Shown: positions 6,225 through 7,017 of the stretch, piece by piece | Numbering within the stretch: position 1 is the first letter of the stretch | How the letters are laid out: each line of letters starts with the position of its first letter | Origin: Candidatus Methylomirabilota bacterium | GTDB lineage: Bacteria; Methylomirabilota; Methylomirabilia; Methylomirabilales; JACPAU01 | NCBI GenBank assembly: GCA_023249205.1 | Contig: JAHFDC010000039.1 | Location: forward strand, 1 to 7,017 | Direction: 5' to 3' | Length of the DNA: 7,017 bases | Translations under genes and position numbers: made by a program | Notes under the pieces: generated by a model | What the model saw: the letters and a program-made list of their open reading frames with translations, nothing else | The model's database searches: none | What the model was told of the DNA's origin: nothing

Positions 6225-7017
6225 TTACGGGTAGAGGCCGCGGATCCGATGCGCCTCCGCGACCCGCTTCACGGCCAGGCTCAAGGCGGCAAGGCGCAAT
6301 GCGATCCGCTGCTCCGCCGCGTAGGCCCAGACCCGCCGGAACGCCGCCACCATCAAGTCCTTGAGGCGCTGGTTGATCTCCTCCTCTTGCCAGAAGTAGA
6401 ACTGCAGGTCCTGAACCCACTCGAAGTAGGACACGGTGACTCCCCCGGCGTTGGCCAGGATATCCGGGACGACCCGGATGCCCCTGCCCTCCAGGATCCG
6501 GTCGGCGGCGGCGGTCGTCGGGCCGTTGGCCCCTTCCACCACGAGCCGGGCACGGACGGCCTCAGCGTTCTTCTCGTGGATTGCCCCCTCCAGGGCGGCC
6601 GGGATCAGGATGTCCACCGGCAGCGCCAAGAGTTCGGCGTTGCTGATCCGGTCCCCATCCGCCAGGTCCGCGAGTCGCGCCCCTTCCTGCAGGCCGCTCA
6701 GCACGCGGGGGATGTCGAGCCCTTTGGCGTTGGAGATCCCCCCCTTCGAGTCGGAGAGGCCCACCACCCGGCACCCGGCCTCGTGCAGGAGCCGCGCGGC
6801 CACGCCCCCCACGTTCCCCTTCCCCTGGACGGCCACCGTCGCCCCCTGAAGGGTGATCCGGAGCTCCCGGGCCGCCTCGGCGGCCGCGAAGGCCACCCCC
6901 CGCCCGGTGGCCTCCCGCCGCCCGAGCGATCCCCCCAGGAGTACCGGCTTCCCCGTGACCACGCCCGGGACCGTGATCCCCCGCTGCATGCTGTAGGTGT
7001 CCATCATCCAGGCCATG
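6225..7017 (-). CDS. gdhA: Glu/Leu/Phe/Val dehydrogenase (glutamate dehydrogenase type), C-terminal part, 5' end outside window
   Basis: The frame is open to the right edge and encodes the last 264 or so residues of an amino-acid dehydrogenase, most likely NAD(P)-dependent glutamate dehydrogenase (glutamate to 2-oxoglutarate plus ammonium). Fragment residues: MAWMMDTYSMQRG at 1-13; TGKP (21-24); LGGSLGRREATGRG (27-40); Rossmann motif QGKGNVGG (64-71); SDSKGGI (88-94); VEGANGPTT (160-168); VVPDILANAGGVTVSYFEW (182-200). These are family signatures in the expected order. The family is usually near 420 residues, so the substrate-binding N-terminal domain with the catalytic Lys lies beyond the window. 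The Met at the edge is internal. The gene points toward the che operon, shares only the terminator region and has no evident functional link to it. Odd: the Rossmann loop has Lys66 where Phe is usual (GFGNVG). The cofactor choice (NAD or NADP) and glutamate specificity cannot be settled from this part. Confidence 0.92.
   Translation of the reverse strand, partial: MAWMMDTYSMQRGITVPGVVTGKPVLLGGSLGRREATGRGVAFAAAEAARELRITLQGATVAVQGKGNVGGVAARLLHEAGCRVVGLSDSKGGISNAKGLDIPRVLSGLQEGARLADLADGDRISNAELLALPVDILIPAALEGAIHEKNAEAVRARLVVEGANGPTTAAADRILEGRGIRVVPDILANAGGVTVSYFEWVQDLQFYFWQEEEINQRLKDLMVAAFRRVWAYAAEQRIALRLAALSLAVKRVAEAHRIRGLYP

Noticed and set aside
5425..6234. A 269-codon + strand frame that runs past the stop of the HD-GYP regulator
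   Set aside because: It overlaps the HD-GYP and zinc-ribbon coding region in another frame, crosses the terminator and has no domain.

Overview
The window is a GC-rich bacterial chromosomal segment with almost no non-coding space. It holds the end of a chemotaxis operon on the + strand and, converging on it, the 3' part of a glutamate-dehydrogenase-family gene on the - strand. The source is a bacterium with MCP/CheA-type chemotaxis. The chemotaxis genes resemble the Bacillus/Thermotoga adaptation type (CheC, CheD and a P2-containing CheA). Base composition and gene style would suit a deep-branching GC-rich lineage such as NC10/Methylomirabilota or Rokubacteria, but this placement is a low-confidence impression, since no rRNA or marker gene is present.

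Layout: (1) 1-222, C-terminus of CheB, cut by the left edge; (2) 240-2282, complete CheA kinase with P1 to P5; (3) 2291-3388, one gene fusing a CheC-type phosphatase to a CheD-type receptor deamidase; (4) 3401-4270, a LarE-type PP-loop sulfur transferase with three cysteines at the expected active-site positions; (5) 4274-6139, a large response regulator with receiver, GAF, HD-GYP and a C-terminal MJ0042-like zinc ribbon; (6) 6140-6224, a short convergent intergenic region with a strong hairpin terminator; (7) 6225-7017 on the - strand, the C-terminal two thirds of a Glu/Leu/Phe/Val dehydrogenase, cut by the right edge.

Genes 1 to 5 are separated by 17, 8, 12 and 3 nt, and most have a purine-rich ribosome binding site overlapping the previous stop codon, so they very probably form one transcript. 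The order cheB-cheA-cheC-cheD is that of the Bacillus subtilis fla/che operon, but cheW is absent between cheA and cheC, and cheC and cheD are a single gene. The expected logic is that CheA phosphorylates CheB and receiver-domain proteins, CheB and CheD modify receptors, and the CheC part removes phosphate from CheY. The REC-GAF-HD-GYP protein is a plausible CheA phosphotransfer target that would connect receptor signalling to cyclic-di-GMP breakdown.

The points most worth a second look are the CheC-CheD fusion and its altered active-site residues, the loss of both F-box phenylalanines in CheA, the zinc-ribbon tail on the HD-GYP regulator, and a LarE sulfur transferase inside a chemotaxis operon. 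I see no mobile element, CRISPR array, tRNA or rRNA. I do not claim a wholly new system: each domain belongs to a known family, and the novelty is in how they are combined.
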